A stretch of DNA of 64,000 nt. Origin: Pseudohalocynthiibacter aestuariivivens. Its GTDB lineage: Bacteria > Pseudomonadota > Alphaproteobacteria > Rhodobacterales > Rhodobacteraceae. The stretch is taken from the NCBI RefSeq assembly GCF_018457175.1, contig NZ_JAGFNU010000010.1:1-64000 (forward strand), written 5' to 3'. This document shows, in pieces, positions 43,005-51,696 of the stretch (the first letter of the stretch is position 1; every line of letters starts with the position of its first letter). The position numbers were made by a program, and so were the translations under genes. The notes below the pieces were generated by a model that saw only the letters and a program-made list of their open reading frames with translations, searched no databases and was not told where the DNA came from.

Positions 43005-43814
43005 TTAAGCAGCGGCGGTTTGTTCGTTCAGGAAGCCTTCAACCATCGCGCCAAGGATCAGGGGTGTTTCATACATTGGCATATGACCTGCTTCGTCGAT
43101 GGTTTTGATCTCAACTTTTGGATACCAGGCGCCAAAAGTTTCTTTGTAGTAGTCGGTTTGGAATCCGGGCAGATCCTGCTTTCCTGCGATGACCAGCAAT
43201 GGGGTCTGGATCGAGGCTGCTTTTGCTTCTTCAGAGAAATCTTCACCAACCCACATGTTGTAGTAGCCTAGCATCGCATCTGCGGAAGAGGACGCAATGT
43301 TCGCTTCTGCAACTGCGGTACAGTACTTCATGGACAGGCGGCCGCCAGTCAGGCCCGCTGCAAGTTGCGAGGCAACTTCAGCGTTGTGGATAGAGCTTTG
43401 AAGGAAATCTTTGGTGTCTTCGTCTGCAGGGTAACCATTTGCCGTAACAGGCGTAATTGCAACAACGCTTTTCAGCCGCTTTTTACCGCTTGTCCAGTCG
43501 ATCAGTGCTGCACGCTGAGAGATCATGCCGCTCATGGAGTGACCCATCAGGTGGAAACGGTCCCAGCCAAGGTGATCTGCAAGATTGAACGCGTCGGTTG
43601 CTGCTTCAGTTGAGGTGTATTCACCCTTGATGTCGATTGAGCCACCGTAGCCACGAAGATCAGCAAAAACAAAGGTATATGCATCTGTATCAAGGTACGG
43701 GGTGATGTTGTCCATGCTGTGTGAATTGTCGATCCAGCTGTGCAGCATCAGAACTTTTTCAGGCCCATTGCCAACGGTGTGGTGGGCCAGAGTGGGTGCA
43801 GTTGAATTTCCCAT
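43005..43814 (-). CDS. alpha/beta hydrolase
   Basis: 269 aa from ATG 43814, with AGGAG 8-9 nt upstream; an upstream start at 43889 has none. Nucleophile elbow GHSMSG, acid in the KQDLPGF region and His in DEAGHMPMYE form the catalytic triad. An esterase, lactonase or haloperoxidase-like activity is possible. It is divergent from the TetR gene at 44163, with two operators in the gap. Confidence 0.87.
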   Translation of the reverse strand: MGNSTAPTLAHHTVGNGPEKVLMLHSWIDNSHSMDNITPYLDTDAYTFVFADLRGYGGSIDIKGEYTSTEAATDAFNLADHLGWDRFHLMGHSMSGMISQRAALIDWTSGKKRLKSVVAITPVTANGYPADEDTKDFLQSSIHNAEVASQLAAGLTGGRLSMKYCTAVAEANIASSSADAMLGYYNMWVGEDFSEEAKAASIQTPLLVIAGKQDLPGFQTDYYKETFGAWYPKVEIKTIDEAGHMPMYETPLILGAMVEGFLNEQTAAA

Positions 43815-44072
43815 TAGGGTTGCTCCTATTGATTTGAGAGTTTGGAAAAATGTTCGCCTTTTGGGGGCGGAGTTTGTTGCGGCAGGCATTGTCTATTCCT
43901 GATTTTTAGGGGTCTGGGGCCTCAGGTTTACAGATGAGTGGTGGCTTTTCGCCCGCCATGACGCCGGTAACGACATCTAAAAGTCACCGGTTTTCATGGG
44001 GTTAAGACGACATATTAAAGTCGCCGATAGTGTTTAGTTCTTCGTTGGGTTCCATGTTGCTCCCTTAATGCA

Positions 44073-44088
44073 TCTATCAGTAGATAGA
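44073..44088. promoter_or_regulatory. TetR operator copy 1
   Basis: TCTATC-AGTA-GATAGA, perfect 6-bp arms. It is the same dyad as the copy at 44129-44144 and lies 75 bp before the TetR start. Confidence 0.7.
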
Positions 44089-44128
44089 CAAGATGAGTAA
44101 ATAGCGCTTGCTGGAAGCGCCGTCAACC

Positions 44129-44144
44129 TCTATCTATCGATAGG
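44129..44144. promoter_or_regulatory. TetR operator copy 2
   Basis: TCTATC-TATC-GATAGG, containing CTATC-N4-GATAG. It lies 18 bp before the TetR start and would block its ribosome-binding and start region. Confidence 0.7.
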
Positions 44145-44162
44145 TGTAACAGGAAAATGCTG

Positions 44163-44732
44163 ATGTCCCGAAAGAGCGCTCAGAACTACGAAGTGAAAAT
44201 ACTCGACACTGCAGAAACGATGATACGTTCTCGGGGTTACAACGGAGTCAGCTTCAGAGAAATCGCAGATGCGGTGGGCGTCAAAAGCTCGTCGGTTCAT
44301 TACTATTATCCAACGAAAGGCGCCTTGGGTGTCGCCGTAGCCAGGCGCTACACAGAAAACTTCCTCAAGACGCTGGGAAATCCGGAAGACGCATCCAACG
44401 ACGCAAACGAAGTTCTGGAAAAGGTACGCGAACTGGCGCGGTATTCACTTAAACAAGAAAAGCTGATGTGCTTATGTGGCATGCTTGGCGCTGAAGTGGC
44501 TGACCTGCCGTCAGAAGTTGCGGACCAGACCCGATCATTTTTTCTTTTGAACTCAGACTGGCTCGTGACTGCGCTTAGCAGAACAGACTGGGGCAGGGCG
44601 CAGACAGAGAAAACACTTAGAAAGGCTGCCTTAAAAACGCTTTCTACAATGGAAGGCGCGTTGATTGTTGCACGGTCTTTGGGTGACCCGGAAATCTTCG
44701 AAGAAATCGAAATGGACGAGCTTAGGGCCTGA
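44163..44732 (+). CDS. TetR-family regulator of the alpha/beta hydrolase operon
   Basis: 189 aa from ATG 44163 (AGGA 8 nt upstream; an ATG at 44157 is too near). HTH VSFREIADAVGVKSSSVHYYYPTK is typical. Cys residues LMCLCGMLG near 100 may sense reactive compounds. The two dyads upstream fit autoregulation plus control of the divergent hydrolase/isochorismatase operon. Confidence 0.87.
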   Translation: MSRKSAQNYEVKILDTAETMIRSRGYNGVSFREIADAVGVKSSSVHYYYPTKGALGVAVARRYTENFLKTLGNPEDASNDANEVLEKVRELARYSLKQEKLMCLCGMLGAEVADLPSEVADQTRSFFLLNSDWLVTALSRTDWGRAQTEKTLRKAALKTLSTMEGALIVARSLGDPEIFEEIEMDELRA

Positions 44733-44895
44733 TCCGCACAGGTGTTGTGTGGACCTTTTCCAGTCGGATCAATTAGAACCAATTATTTTTGGTAAAGGTC
44801 GGGTTCGAGCGCAACGCAAACTGACGCTGCGCCGAAAAAAAACTTACCCGGACTTTGCCACATCATCGCCAAAACGTGAATGCAAACATCAATCC

Positions 44896-45492
44896 ATGAA
44901 TAAAGACTTAAGACAGCAAAAGCCGTTCAAGCGGCTGCCCTATTGGATCAGAGGTACTATTTATTTTTGGTTGCTACTTGGAGGTGGTCCGGTAGTTTAC
45001 AAAACAATTGGCGTCGAGTATTTCATTGGCGTCCAGTACTTGCCGTCGCCTGATTGGGTTTCCCAAGCTCGCATTCCGGCAATTGTCTCCGGCTCCATTT
45101 CAGCGGTTTTGTTGTCTTGGGGAGTGGCCGTAGCCTTCAAGATCACTGACCACGGAACGGGGAAACTGAAGAAATTTGGAACAATGCTCCTTGTTCCTTC
45201 AATTGGGTTTATGATCGGAAGCTATGCTGTAACAGTGGGTGGACCGATGATTGGTGCCGTGATTGCTGGCGTTGAAATTGAAGCCCCATTCACCGTTGCC
45301 AAATCCAAGCGGTGGGTTGATCAAAAATGCCGAAACCCAATCAGGTTCGCAGGCTTGCCGTATATGTTCGACGAGTTCTGCGGTTCTTCCGAAGAATTCG
45401 GTCGTTCGCTTGAGATAGGCGGTCAGGTTTTTGTTATTGGAAGGGGTACGGAAACGGGTGTTTTTGTTAGGTCGATTCGTCTGATCGACTAG
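44896..45492 (+). CDS. hypothetical integral membrane protein
   Basis: 198 aa from ATG 44896. Three hydrophobic helices in the first 120 residues (IYFWLLLGGGPVV, AIVSGSISAVLLSWGVAVAF, MLLVPSIGFMIGSYAVTVGG), then a soluble 80-residue tail with Cys in QKCRNP and EFCGSS. No family recognised. An open frame extends to 44665, but that part overlaps the TetR gene and is not credible. It may be a single-gene unit. Confidence 0.55.
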   Translation: MNKDLRQQKPFKRLPYWIRGTIYFWLLLGGGPVVYKTIGVEYFIGVQYLPSPDWVSQARIPAIVSGSISAVLLSWGVAVAFKITDHGTGKLKKFGTMLLVPSIGFMIGSYAVTVGGPMIGAVIAGVEIEAPFTVAKSKRWVDQKCRNPIRFAGLPYMFDEFCGSSEEFGRSLEIGGQVFVIGRGTETGVFVRSIRLID

Positions 45493-45648
45493 AAACTTGA
45501 GAGGTTAATCTTACAGACTTTTGTTCATCCGAAGACCCTATTGCTGAGATCCAAAGGTCACGTAGGTTCACGGTTATGGTGTGCAATCACTTCGCTCGAC
45601 GATGGCCCCGGTTGATTGCCCAAGAAACCCTTTTCGAGCTTTTCCCAA

Positions 45649-46338
45649 CTACCAAGGAACAAAATCAGGGTCGTAAAATCGCAGATAGTCTATCCACTCC
45701 TGCGGCATTTCAATTTCAAAGAACACCCCTGAGAGGATTGGCAAAATAAGAGCTGAAACAAATGCGCCTGCAACGATAATTCCAACGCCAACGCGGTCTG
45801 CCGCGATCTTGTTTCCGGCATCAAGCACCCGATACCGCACACCAACACCAATATGTGTAATCACGGCCCATACTCCGAAGAAGTAGTAAGGGATGAAGTA
45901 GTAGATGAACGGGGGGCCGGTCATGACCGAAGCAGGCCAGTAAAAGTTTGTATCAAGGTCAAAAATGACGCGTGCGAACCAAAGCGAATAAAGGTGCTGT
46001 GCCATGAATACAAAGAAAAAACCGCCAGACAGTACCTGTGCCCAAGGCCAAAACCCAACGGGTTTGCCGCGACGCAGGGATCTGACGAGTAGAATTGCTC
46101 CAACGATAAGCTGCGTCACGATCGAGACGATGAGAACTGTCTCGACAAGCAGGTTTCCGTAAATCAGCCTGAGTGCAGACTGGACTGAATTGTAGGTCGA
46201 AATCCCGAAAATGCCGCTCAGGTGTGTTGCGAGGTGCAAAACCAGAAAAACAATCAAGAAGACCGCATTGATTTTGTGTATTTTGCGAATGGTTATTTGG
46301 CGCGGTCGGGACGAAACACCTGTGTCATTGATCGTCAA
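45649..46338 (-). CDS. b-type-cytochrome-like membrane protein
   Basis: 229 aa from TTG 46338, which overlaps the Rrf2 stop as TTGA and has AAGGAG 8 nt upstream; the longer frame from ATG 46359 lacks a spaced RBS. Five to six hydrophobic helices, with His in LHLATHLSG, AQHLYSLW and VITHIGVG, as in di-haem anchor subunits such as succinate/fumarate reductase cytochrome b. No flavoprotein or iron-sulfur gene accompanies it, so its partner is unknown. The overlap implies cotranscription with the Rrf2 regulator. Confidence 0.6.
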   Translation of the reverse strand: MTINDTGVSSRPRQITIRKIHKINAVFLIVFLVLHLATHLSGIFGISTYNSVQSALRLIYGNLLVETVLIVSIVTQLIVGAILLVRSLRRGKPVGFWPWAQVLSGGFFFVFMAQHLYSLWFARVIFDLDTNFYWPASVMTGPPFIYYFIPYYFFGVWAVITHIGVGVRYRVLDAGNKIAADRVGVGIIVAGAFVSALILPILSGVFFEIEMPQEWIDYLRFYDPDFVPW

Positions 46339-46823
46339 CTTAAAGTCTCCTTGAACCATTCCACAGCTTTTTCAAGCTGCGGTTTCGGGGTTTCCTGAAA
46401 GCCCATCATTTGAATGTCTCTTAACGACACTTTGGACAGCTCATTTCGCCAGGCTTGTTCCGCTTTCCACATGGATCGGGCGATGCCGCAGGGCAGGTTG
46501 TATATTGCGTCGGTTGATGCTGTTGGCCCGCGGCGCCGGATTTCGGTGCACTGAAAACATTGTTCATTTCCATCAATGGCAACAACGATATCGAGAAGTG
46601 AAATTTCGTCTGGTGATTTGGTTAGGCGATAGCCGCCACCTGGACCACGCCGCGACGTAACGATCTGTGACACCGACAATTGCTGCATTATCTTTGCGAG
46701 ATAGGCTTCAGGCAAATCGAAATACTCGGCGATCTTTCGAGCAGGCAATGCCATACCTTCCGGCAGTGAGGCCATTAGCGAACAGCTGTGCACAGCCCAT
46801 TCAACGCCTTCATTCAATCGCAT
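46335..46823 (-). CDS. Rrf2-family iron-sulfur transcriptional regulator
   Basis: 162 aa from ATG 46823. Winged helix LPARKIAEYFDLPEAYLAKIM, then a cysteine cluster C89, C92 and C112 (CX2CX19C) suited to an iron-sulfur cluster. Nitrosative, oxidative or iron sensing is possible (NsrR/RirA/IscR-like), but the spacing is not a textbook match. A CGGATA-N5-TATCCG dyad lies 30 bp upstream. It controls itself and probably the cytochrome gene. Confidence 0.85.
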   Translation of the reverse strand: MRLNEGVEWAVHSCSLMASLPEGMALPARKIAEYFDLPEAYLAKIMQQLSVSQIVTSRRGPGGGYRLTKSPDEISLLDIVVAIDGNEQCFQCTEIRRRGPTASTDAIYNLPCGIARSMWKAEQAWRNELSKVSLRDIQMMGFQETPKPQLEKAVEWFKETLS

Positions 46824-47279
46824 TTGGAACTCCAGACCCTTGTAGGTAAAAGCGGATAATAAATATCCGAATATCAGGAAAACGGAGCGGAGCACAACTT
46901 AAAATAGCATCCTCACGAAAGAGTTATCTTCTATCGGCTTCGGGAATTTTCGACTTGTTTCTTTTTCGACGTAAAATATAAGTGAATTTGTTCGGTGGCG
47001 AATTTGCTGTCTATGTAAAATAATGGATGAACTGACTGACAACCAATTTTGACGTATAAAGAGCAAAGCGAATAGGCCGCAGATGAAACGGTCAGCTGAA
47101 ATCGAAGGTGAACAGACAAGAGCACTTTAAAAATTATGAACCCGAAGTTTGAATGCGCTTGTCTGATCAACCCATATTGGTTATTCGGCTTCGTTTTTCA
47201 TACACTGTGAATGTTGATTTTGTTTGTGATCTTGGCGAAAGCCTTTACCGTTCGGAAAAGAAAATCTGGGAGGATTAAT
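46824..47279. other. divergent intergenic region Rrf2 / phnD
   Basis: 456 bp with no supported gene. The Rrf2-proximal side holds the dyad at 46853-46869; the phnD-proximal side is AT-rich and has no clear Pho box. Confidence 0.55.
46853..46869. promoter_or_regulatory. candidate Rrf2 operator
   Basis: CGGATA-ATAAA-TATCCG, 6-bp perfect arms, 30 bp upstream of the Rrf2 start on its promoter side. Confidence 0.5.
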
Positions 47280-48254
47280 ATGAACCTACTTACAAAAACC
47301 ATTATCGCGTCTGGCTTTGTCGCCGGTATGGCAATTGCTGCGCCGGCGTCGGCGCAAGACTGTCCGCGTGGCGACCTTGATGACCGTTACTGTGATGTCG
47401 ATGGTGATCTGATTGCCGACACCCCAACTGACGAAAGCCAACTGCTTGATCCGGAAACGCTTGTTTTTGCCTATACTCCGGTTGAAGATCCAGCCGTTTA
47501 CAAAGAAGCGTGGTCCGATTTTTTGACGCACCTTGAGGCCGTTACCGGAAAATCAGTGCAGTTCTTTCCTGTGCAGTCGAATGCCGCACAGATCGAAGCA
47601 ATGCGGTCGGGTCGTTTACATATTGCCGGCTTCAATACAGGGTCAAACCCATTGGCTGTGAACTGCGCCGGTTTCCGGCCATTTACAATCATGGCCTCTG
47701 CCGATGGTGGTTTTGGCTATGAAATGGAGATCATCACGTATCCTGGATCTGGAATCGATAGTGTTGAAGATATCCGTGGTGGCCAGCTTGCCTTTACGTC
47801 GCCTACGTCTAATTCGGGTTTCAAAGCACCCTCGGCAATCCTGATGTCTGATTTTGATATGGTTTCTGAGCGCGACTTTGAACCCGTGTTCTCGGGCAAA
47901 CATGACAACTCGATTCTGGGTGTCGCCAATCAGGACTACCCTGCTGCTTCTATCGCGAATTCGGTGATGAGCCGGATGATCGAGCGCGAAGTGATCACAC
48001 CTGATCAGGTTGTTTCGATCTATAAGTCGCAAACGTTCCCAACCACAGGTTTTGGCGTTGTCTACAATCTTAAGCCGGAACTGCAGGAACAAATTCGCGA
48101 AGCGTTCTTCAGCTTTGAATGGGAAGGTTCCAGCCTGGAAGCAGAGTTTGAGAAATCAAACGAAGCGCAGTTCATTGAGATGACATATCAGGAATTCTGG
48201 GATGTTATCCGCAAAATAGACACCGCAAACAATGTTTCCTACGCTTGCGAATAA
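47280..48254 (+). CDS. phnD: PhnD-like phosphonate/phosphite ABC substrate-binding protein
   Basis: 324 aa from ATG 47280 (GGGAGG upstream). Signal peptide with cleavage after PASA. A short N-terminal segment DCPRGDLDDRYCDVDGDLIA has a Cys pair and a DxDxDG calcium-type motif, seen in marine PhnD relatives. The PhnD-like body includes YTPVEDP and FNTGSNPLAVN. It binds phosphonate, phosphite or a related P compound in the periplasm. A hairpin follows before the ATPase gene. Confidence 0.88.
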   Translation: MNLLTKTIIASGFVAGMAIAAPASAQDCPRGDLDDRYCDVDGDLIADTPTDESQLLDPETLVFAYTPVEDPAVYKEAWSDFLTHLEAVTGKSVQFFPVQSNAAQIEAMRSGRLHIAGFNTGSNPLAVNCAGFRPFTIMASADGGFGYEMEIITYPGSGIDSVEDIRGGQLAFTSPTSNSGFKAPSAILMSDFDMVSERDFEPVFSGKHDNSILGVANQDYPAASIANSVMSRMIEREVITPDQVVSIYKSQTFPTTGFGVVYNLKPELQEQIREAFFSFEWEGSSLEAEFEKSNEAQFIEMTYQEFWDVIRKIDTANNVSYACE

Positions 48255-48266
48255 ATAAATCTGAAG

Positions 48267-48291
48267 GCGGTCCGTCCGAAAAACGGACCGC
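48267..48291 (+). repeat. hairpin between phnD and phnC
   Basis: GCGGTCCGT pairs with ACGGACCGC (9 bp, 7-nt loop). No T-run. Such stems after binding-protein genes often stabilise the upstream message and give it higher expression than the rest of the operon. Confidence 0.6.
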
Positions 48292-48324
48292 ACTTCCAAA
48301 AATAACCAACTTGGGGGTAGGGGC

Positions 48325-49116
48325 ATGCTGCGGCTTGTAGAGCTGGATAAAACGTATCCAACGGGTGACAAAGCCCTGAAATCTGTTGATCTCGAAGTTC
48401 CGCAAGGGCAGGTGCTCGCACTGATCGGCCCTTCCGGCGCGGGTAAATCTACACTTATCCGGTGTATAAATCGGTTGGTTGAACCAACCTCCGGAAGCGT
48501 TTTTTTGGGCGACGTCGATTTGACTAAGCTCGGGTCGGGTGCGCTTCGGCGCGAACGCCGTCGGATGGGGATGATCTTTCAGGAATACGCGCTTGTTGAG
48601 CGGCTGACAGTTATGGAAAATGTGCTGTCCGGCAGGTTGGGCTATGTCGGGTTCTGGCGCAGCTTCACACGCCGCTTTCCGCAGTCTGATGTCGATGAAG
48701 CATTCCGTCTGCTTGATCGGGTTGGTTTGCTGGAAATGGCAGACAAACGGGCCGATGAATTGTCAGGCGGGCAACGTCAACGCGTTGGAATTTGTCGCGC
48801 GCTTATTCAGAACCCTGCGCTTTTGCTGGTCGATGAACCCACGGCGTCGCTTGACCCGAAAACAAGCCGCCAGATTATGCGCCTGATTTGCGAACTTTGC
48901 GCGGAACGCGACCTCGCCGCAATTATCAACATTCACGATGTGGCCTTGGCTCAGATGTTTGTCCAACGCGTCGTTGGCCTGAGATTCGGTGCAATTGAAT
49001 TTGACGGGCCACCAGATGCGCTAACACCAGATGTATTGACACGCATCTACGGCGAAGAAGATTGGGAAGCGACGATCGAAAAAGTCGAAGATGAAGACGA
49101 AATGGTGACGGCATGA
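48325..49116 (+). CDS. phnC: PhnC-like ABC ATPase
   Basis: 263 aa. Walker [10 protein letters not shown] (about 34-42), signature [10 protein letters not shown], Walker [15 protein letters not shown]-loop NIHDVALA. Energises import through the two permeases. RBS GGGGG upstream; overlaps the next start by 4 nt. Confidence 0.93.
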   Translation: MLRLVELDKTYPTGDKALKSVDLEVPQGQVLALIGPSGAGKSTLIRCINRLVEPTSGSVFLGDVDLTKLGSGALRRERRRMGMIFQEYALVERLTVMENVLSGRLGYVGFWRSFTRRFPQSDVDEAFRLLDRVGLLEMADKRADELSGGQRQRVGICRALIQNPALLLVDEPTASLDPKTSRQIMRLICELCAERDLAAIINIHDVALAQMFVQRVVGLRFGAIEFDGPPDALTPDVLTRIYGEEDWEATIEKVEDEDEMVTA

Positions 49117-49925
49117 GCGCGGCACTACAGGCTCGTGTCGGACAGCGCTGGCGTAAGCCCGCTTTCATCAAACGCCCTTGGCTGCGGTACACTTTGCTTA
49201 TTGGAACGTTTCTATATCTTGTCGCGGCGATAGCATCGATAGAAGTCAACTGGTCACGTGTTTATGAGGGGCTGGACCGCGGCGTTGCCTTTATCGCGTC
49301 ATTCACCAATCCAGACTTCACCAGCCGCGCCACGGATATATGGGAAGGTATGATTGAAAGCCTGATCATGACAGTCGCGTCCTCGGTCGTCGGTATCCTG
49401 ATCTCTATTCCTATCGGCCTTGGCGCGGCGCGCAATATCGCGCCTTTGCCAGTCTATGTGATTTGTCGCGGCATCGTCGCCGTAAGTCGGGCGTTACAGG
49501 AAATTATTGTCGCAATTCTGCTTGTTGCGATCTTTGGGTTTGGTCCGCTTGCCGGGTTCATGACGCTGTCTTTTGCAACAATCGGCTTTTTGTCAAAGCT
49601 GCTCGCTGAAGACATTGAATCGATGGATAAATCTCAGGCCGAGGCAATTCGGGCGACAGGCTCGCGCTGGATGCAATGGATCAACTATGGTGTGCAACCT
49701 CAGTTCATGCCGCGCCTGATTGGACTTTCCATGTACCGGCTCGACATCAACTTTCGTGAAAGCACGATCCTTGGGCTTGTTGGGGCCGGGGGTATAGGTG
49801 CTACGCTGAACACGGCGTTTGACCGGTACGAATTCGACACAGCCGCCGCCATCCTGATCCTTATTATCGGGACCGTCATGTTTCTTGAATATGTTTCCGG
49901 TCTTATCAGAGCGAGGGTTCAGTAA
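49113..49925 (+). CDS. phnE: PhnE-like permease 1
   Basis: 270 aa, six hydrophobic segments, ABC permease EAA loop [20 protein letters not shown] and PhnE-type [16 protein letters not shown] near the end. Pairs with the second permease encoded by the overlapping next gene (TAATG). Confidence 0.92.
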   Translation: MSAALQARVGQRWRKPAFIKRPWLRYTLLIGTFLYLVAAIASIEVNWSRVYEGLDRGVAFIASFTNPDFTSRATDIWEGMIESLIMTVASSVVGILISIPIGLGAARNIAPLPVYVICRGIVAVSRALQEIIVAILLVAIFGFGPLAGFMTLSFATIGFLSKLLAEDIESMDKSQAEAIRATGSRWMQWINYGVQPQFMPRLIGLSMYRLDINFRESTILGLVGAGGIGATLNTAFDRYEFDTAAAILILIIGTVMFLEYVSGLIRARVQ

Positions 49926-50743
49926 TGCCTGTTAAAACTCTCTCTGATGGCCGCAAGGCCTGGCAACGGCGCGACTCTAAAAGCCAACTGACACGCTGGT
50001 TTTTCACATTGATAGGCGTGGCCATTTTTGTCTGGTGCTGGAACCGGATTTCAGAAGCAACCACATGGTTTTTTGTCTGGGACGCGCCCAGCATTGCAGG
50101 CGATATTCTTGCACGCGCAACCCCGCCGCGCTGGTCTTACATAGAAAAGCTATGGGTGCCCATCTGGGACACGCTGAATATCGCGACGCTCGGAACAATT
50201 GGCGCTTTGATCCTTGCGGTTCCCGTGGCCTTCATGGCTGCTCGCAATACGACTCCGTCAACGCTTTTCATACGCCCTATCGCACTGCTGATTATCGTTT
50301 CAACACGGTCAATCAACTCTTTGATTTGGGCACTTTTATTGATCGCTATCATTGGACCGGGGGTTTTTGCAGGTGTTGTTGCGATTGCCATCCGTTCTAT
50401 CGGATTCTGCGCCAAGCTTCTCTATGAAGCGATTGAAGAGATAGACGTCGCTCAAACCGAAGCGATAGCGTCTACAGGTGCAAGCCGTTGGCAGGTGATG
50501 GCATTTGGAATTGTTCCGCAAATATTGCCCGCTTTCGCCGGGATTTCTGTTTTCCGGTGGGACATCAACATCCGCGAATCCACCGTATTAGGCCTTGTTG
50601 GGGCAGGCGGGATCGGGCTTCAGCTTTCGTCGTCTCTTAATGTTCTGGCATGGCCACAGGTCGCGCTGATCCTGATTGTTATTCTGATGGCAGTCGTGCT
50701 TGGTGAGTGGGTTTCAGCAAAAGTTCGAAGTGCCATTATCTGA
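49925..50743 (+). CDS. phnE: PhnE-like permease 2
   Basis: 272 aa. Basic N-terminus, six hydrophobic segments, EAA loop [38 protein letters not shown]. Two PhnE proteins imply a heterodimeric channel. Its stop overlaps the HAD gene start (TGATG). Confidence 0.92.
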   Translation: MPVKTLSDGRKAWQRRDSKSQLTRWFFTLIGVAIFVWCWNRISEATTWFFVWDAPSIAGDILARATPPRWSYIEKLWVPIWDTLNIATLGTIGALILAVPVAFMAARNTTPSTLFIRPIALLIIVSTRSINSLIWALLLIAIIGPGVFAGVVAIAIRSIGFCAKLLYEAIEEIDVAQTEAIASTGASRWQVMAFGIVPQILPAFAGISVFRWDINIRESTVLGLVGAGGIGLQLSSSLNVLAWPQVALILIVILMAVVLGEWVSAKVRSAII

Positions 50744-51657
50744 TGCGCGTCGATCCCGAGGTAGACAGCAAATGGGCGTTTGACGCCTATCAGCAGGTGC
50801 GGGAAAGGCTGCCACAAGCGGGCGGTGAAACCAGACCTATGATGGTGAATAGCCTGGCTGATCTTGCCGATCAGTTTGACGTGTTTCTGCTTGATGCTTA
50901 CGGGGTTTTGAACATCGGTGAACAGGCGATTCCGGGGACATGCCGTCGTATCGCCGACCTGCAAGCGGCTAGCAAACGTGTCATGGTTGTCACCAATTCT
51001 GCTGGCTACCCGAAACGATTGCTCATGAAGCGATATGAACGCCTGGGTTACACATTTGCGGCTGAGGACATCGTTTCAAGCCGCGAAACGCTTTTAGCTG
51101 CGTTGCAAAATGAGGAACCGCGCCGCTGGGGACTTATGGCTGCAGCAGAATACGGCACGGAAGAGTTCGAAAAACTCGACATCACGTTTTTGAGGAATGA
51201 TCCCAAAGACTACGACACTGCTGAAAGCTTCATTCTTCTTGGAACAGGAGACTGGACGGATGCACAACAATCGCTTCTTGAGAAATCGCTGCGTCAGAAC
51301 CCGCGCCCGGTTTTCGTTGGAAACCCGGATATCGTGGCCCCAGTTGAAGGTGGGTTGTCAAAACAACCGGGTCATTATGCCCATTCGCTTGCCGATACCA
51401 CAGGGTGCACACCCGCTTTCTTTGGGAAGCCTTTTGCGAATATCTATGAACTGGTATTTCGCCGTTTGCCGTCTGACATTAACCGGAACCGTGTGGTGAT
51501 GGTGGGTGATACGCTGCACACCGATATTCTGGGTGGTCAGGTCGCAGGGGTCAAAACCGCACTTGTCACTGACTACGGGTCTTTGAAGGGGTTTGATATT
51601 GCCAGTGCTATTGCGACTTCTGGAATTTTCCCAGATTTCATTCTTCCGAGCCCCTGA
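50743..51657 (+). CDS. HAD-superfamily class IIA hydrolase
   Basis: 304 aa from ATG 50743. Motif I LLDAYGVLNIGE (about 49-60, with a Tyr at the second-Asp position), motif II TNSAG, motif III/IV region VGDTLHTDILGG. NagD-like fold, similar to alphaproteobacterial HAD-IIA proteins of unknown substrate. The missing second nucleophile Asp suggests altered or weak phosphatase activity, or a phosphonatase/dehalogenase-like role (inference). Translationally coupled to phnE2. Confidence 0.8.
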   Translation: MRVDPEVDSKWAFDAYQQVRERLPQAGGETRPMMVNSLADLADQFDVFLLDAYGVLNIGEQAIPGTCRRIADLQAASKRVMVVTNSAGYPKRLLMKRYERLGYTFAAEDIVSSRETLLAALQNEEPRRWGLMAAAEYGTEEFEKLDITFLRNDPKDYDTAESFILLGTGDWTDAQQSLLEKSLRQNPRPVFVGNPDIVAPVEGGLSKQPGHYAHSLADTTGCTPAFFGKPFANIYELVFRRLPSDINRNRVVMVGDTLHTDILGGQVAGVKTALVTDYGSLKGFDIASAIATSGIFPDFILPSP

Positions 51658-51696
51658 AACGGAGCTTTGCGCAGCGGATCTTTTTGTATAACCTAT

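Larger units (their letters stand above)
43815..44162. other. divergent control region hydrolase / TetR
   Basis: No gene supported. The 348 bp carry two copies of the CTATC-N4-GATAG dyad (44073-44088 and 44129-44144) near the TetR side; the hydrolase-proximal half holds nothing I can name. Confidence 0.65.

Noticed and set aside
44665-44895. Upstream extension of the membrane protein gene
   Set aside because: It overlaps the TetR gene in another frame and is not protein-like; ATG 44896 gives a sensible membrane protein.
46931-47170. 79-codon leftward frame in the Rrf2-phnD gap
   Set aside because: No RBS and no recognisable composition or motif; treated as intergenic.
47100-47280. Pho box before phnD
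   Set aside because: No CTGTCAT-like tandem repeats with the right spacing could be found.
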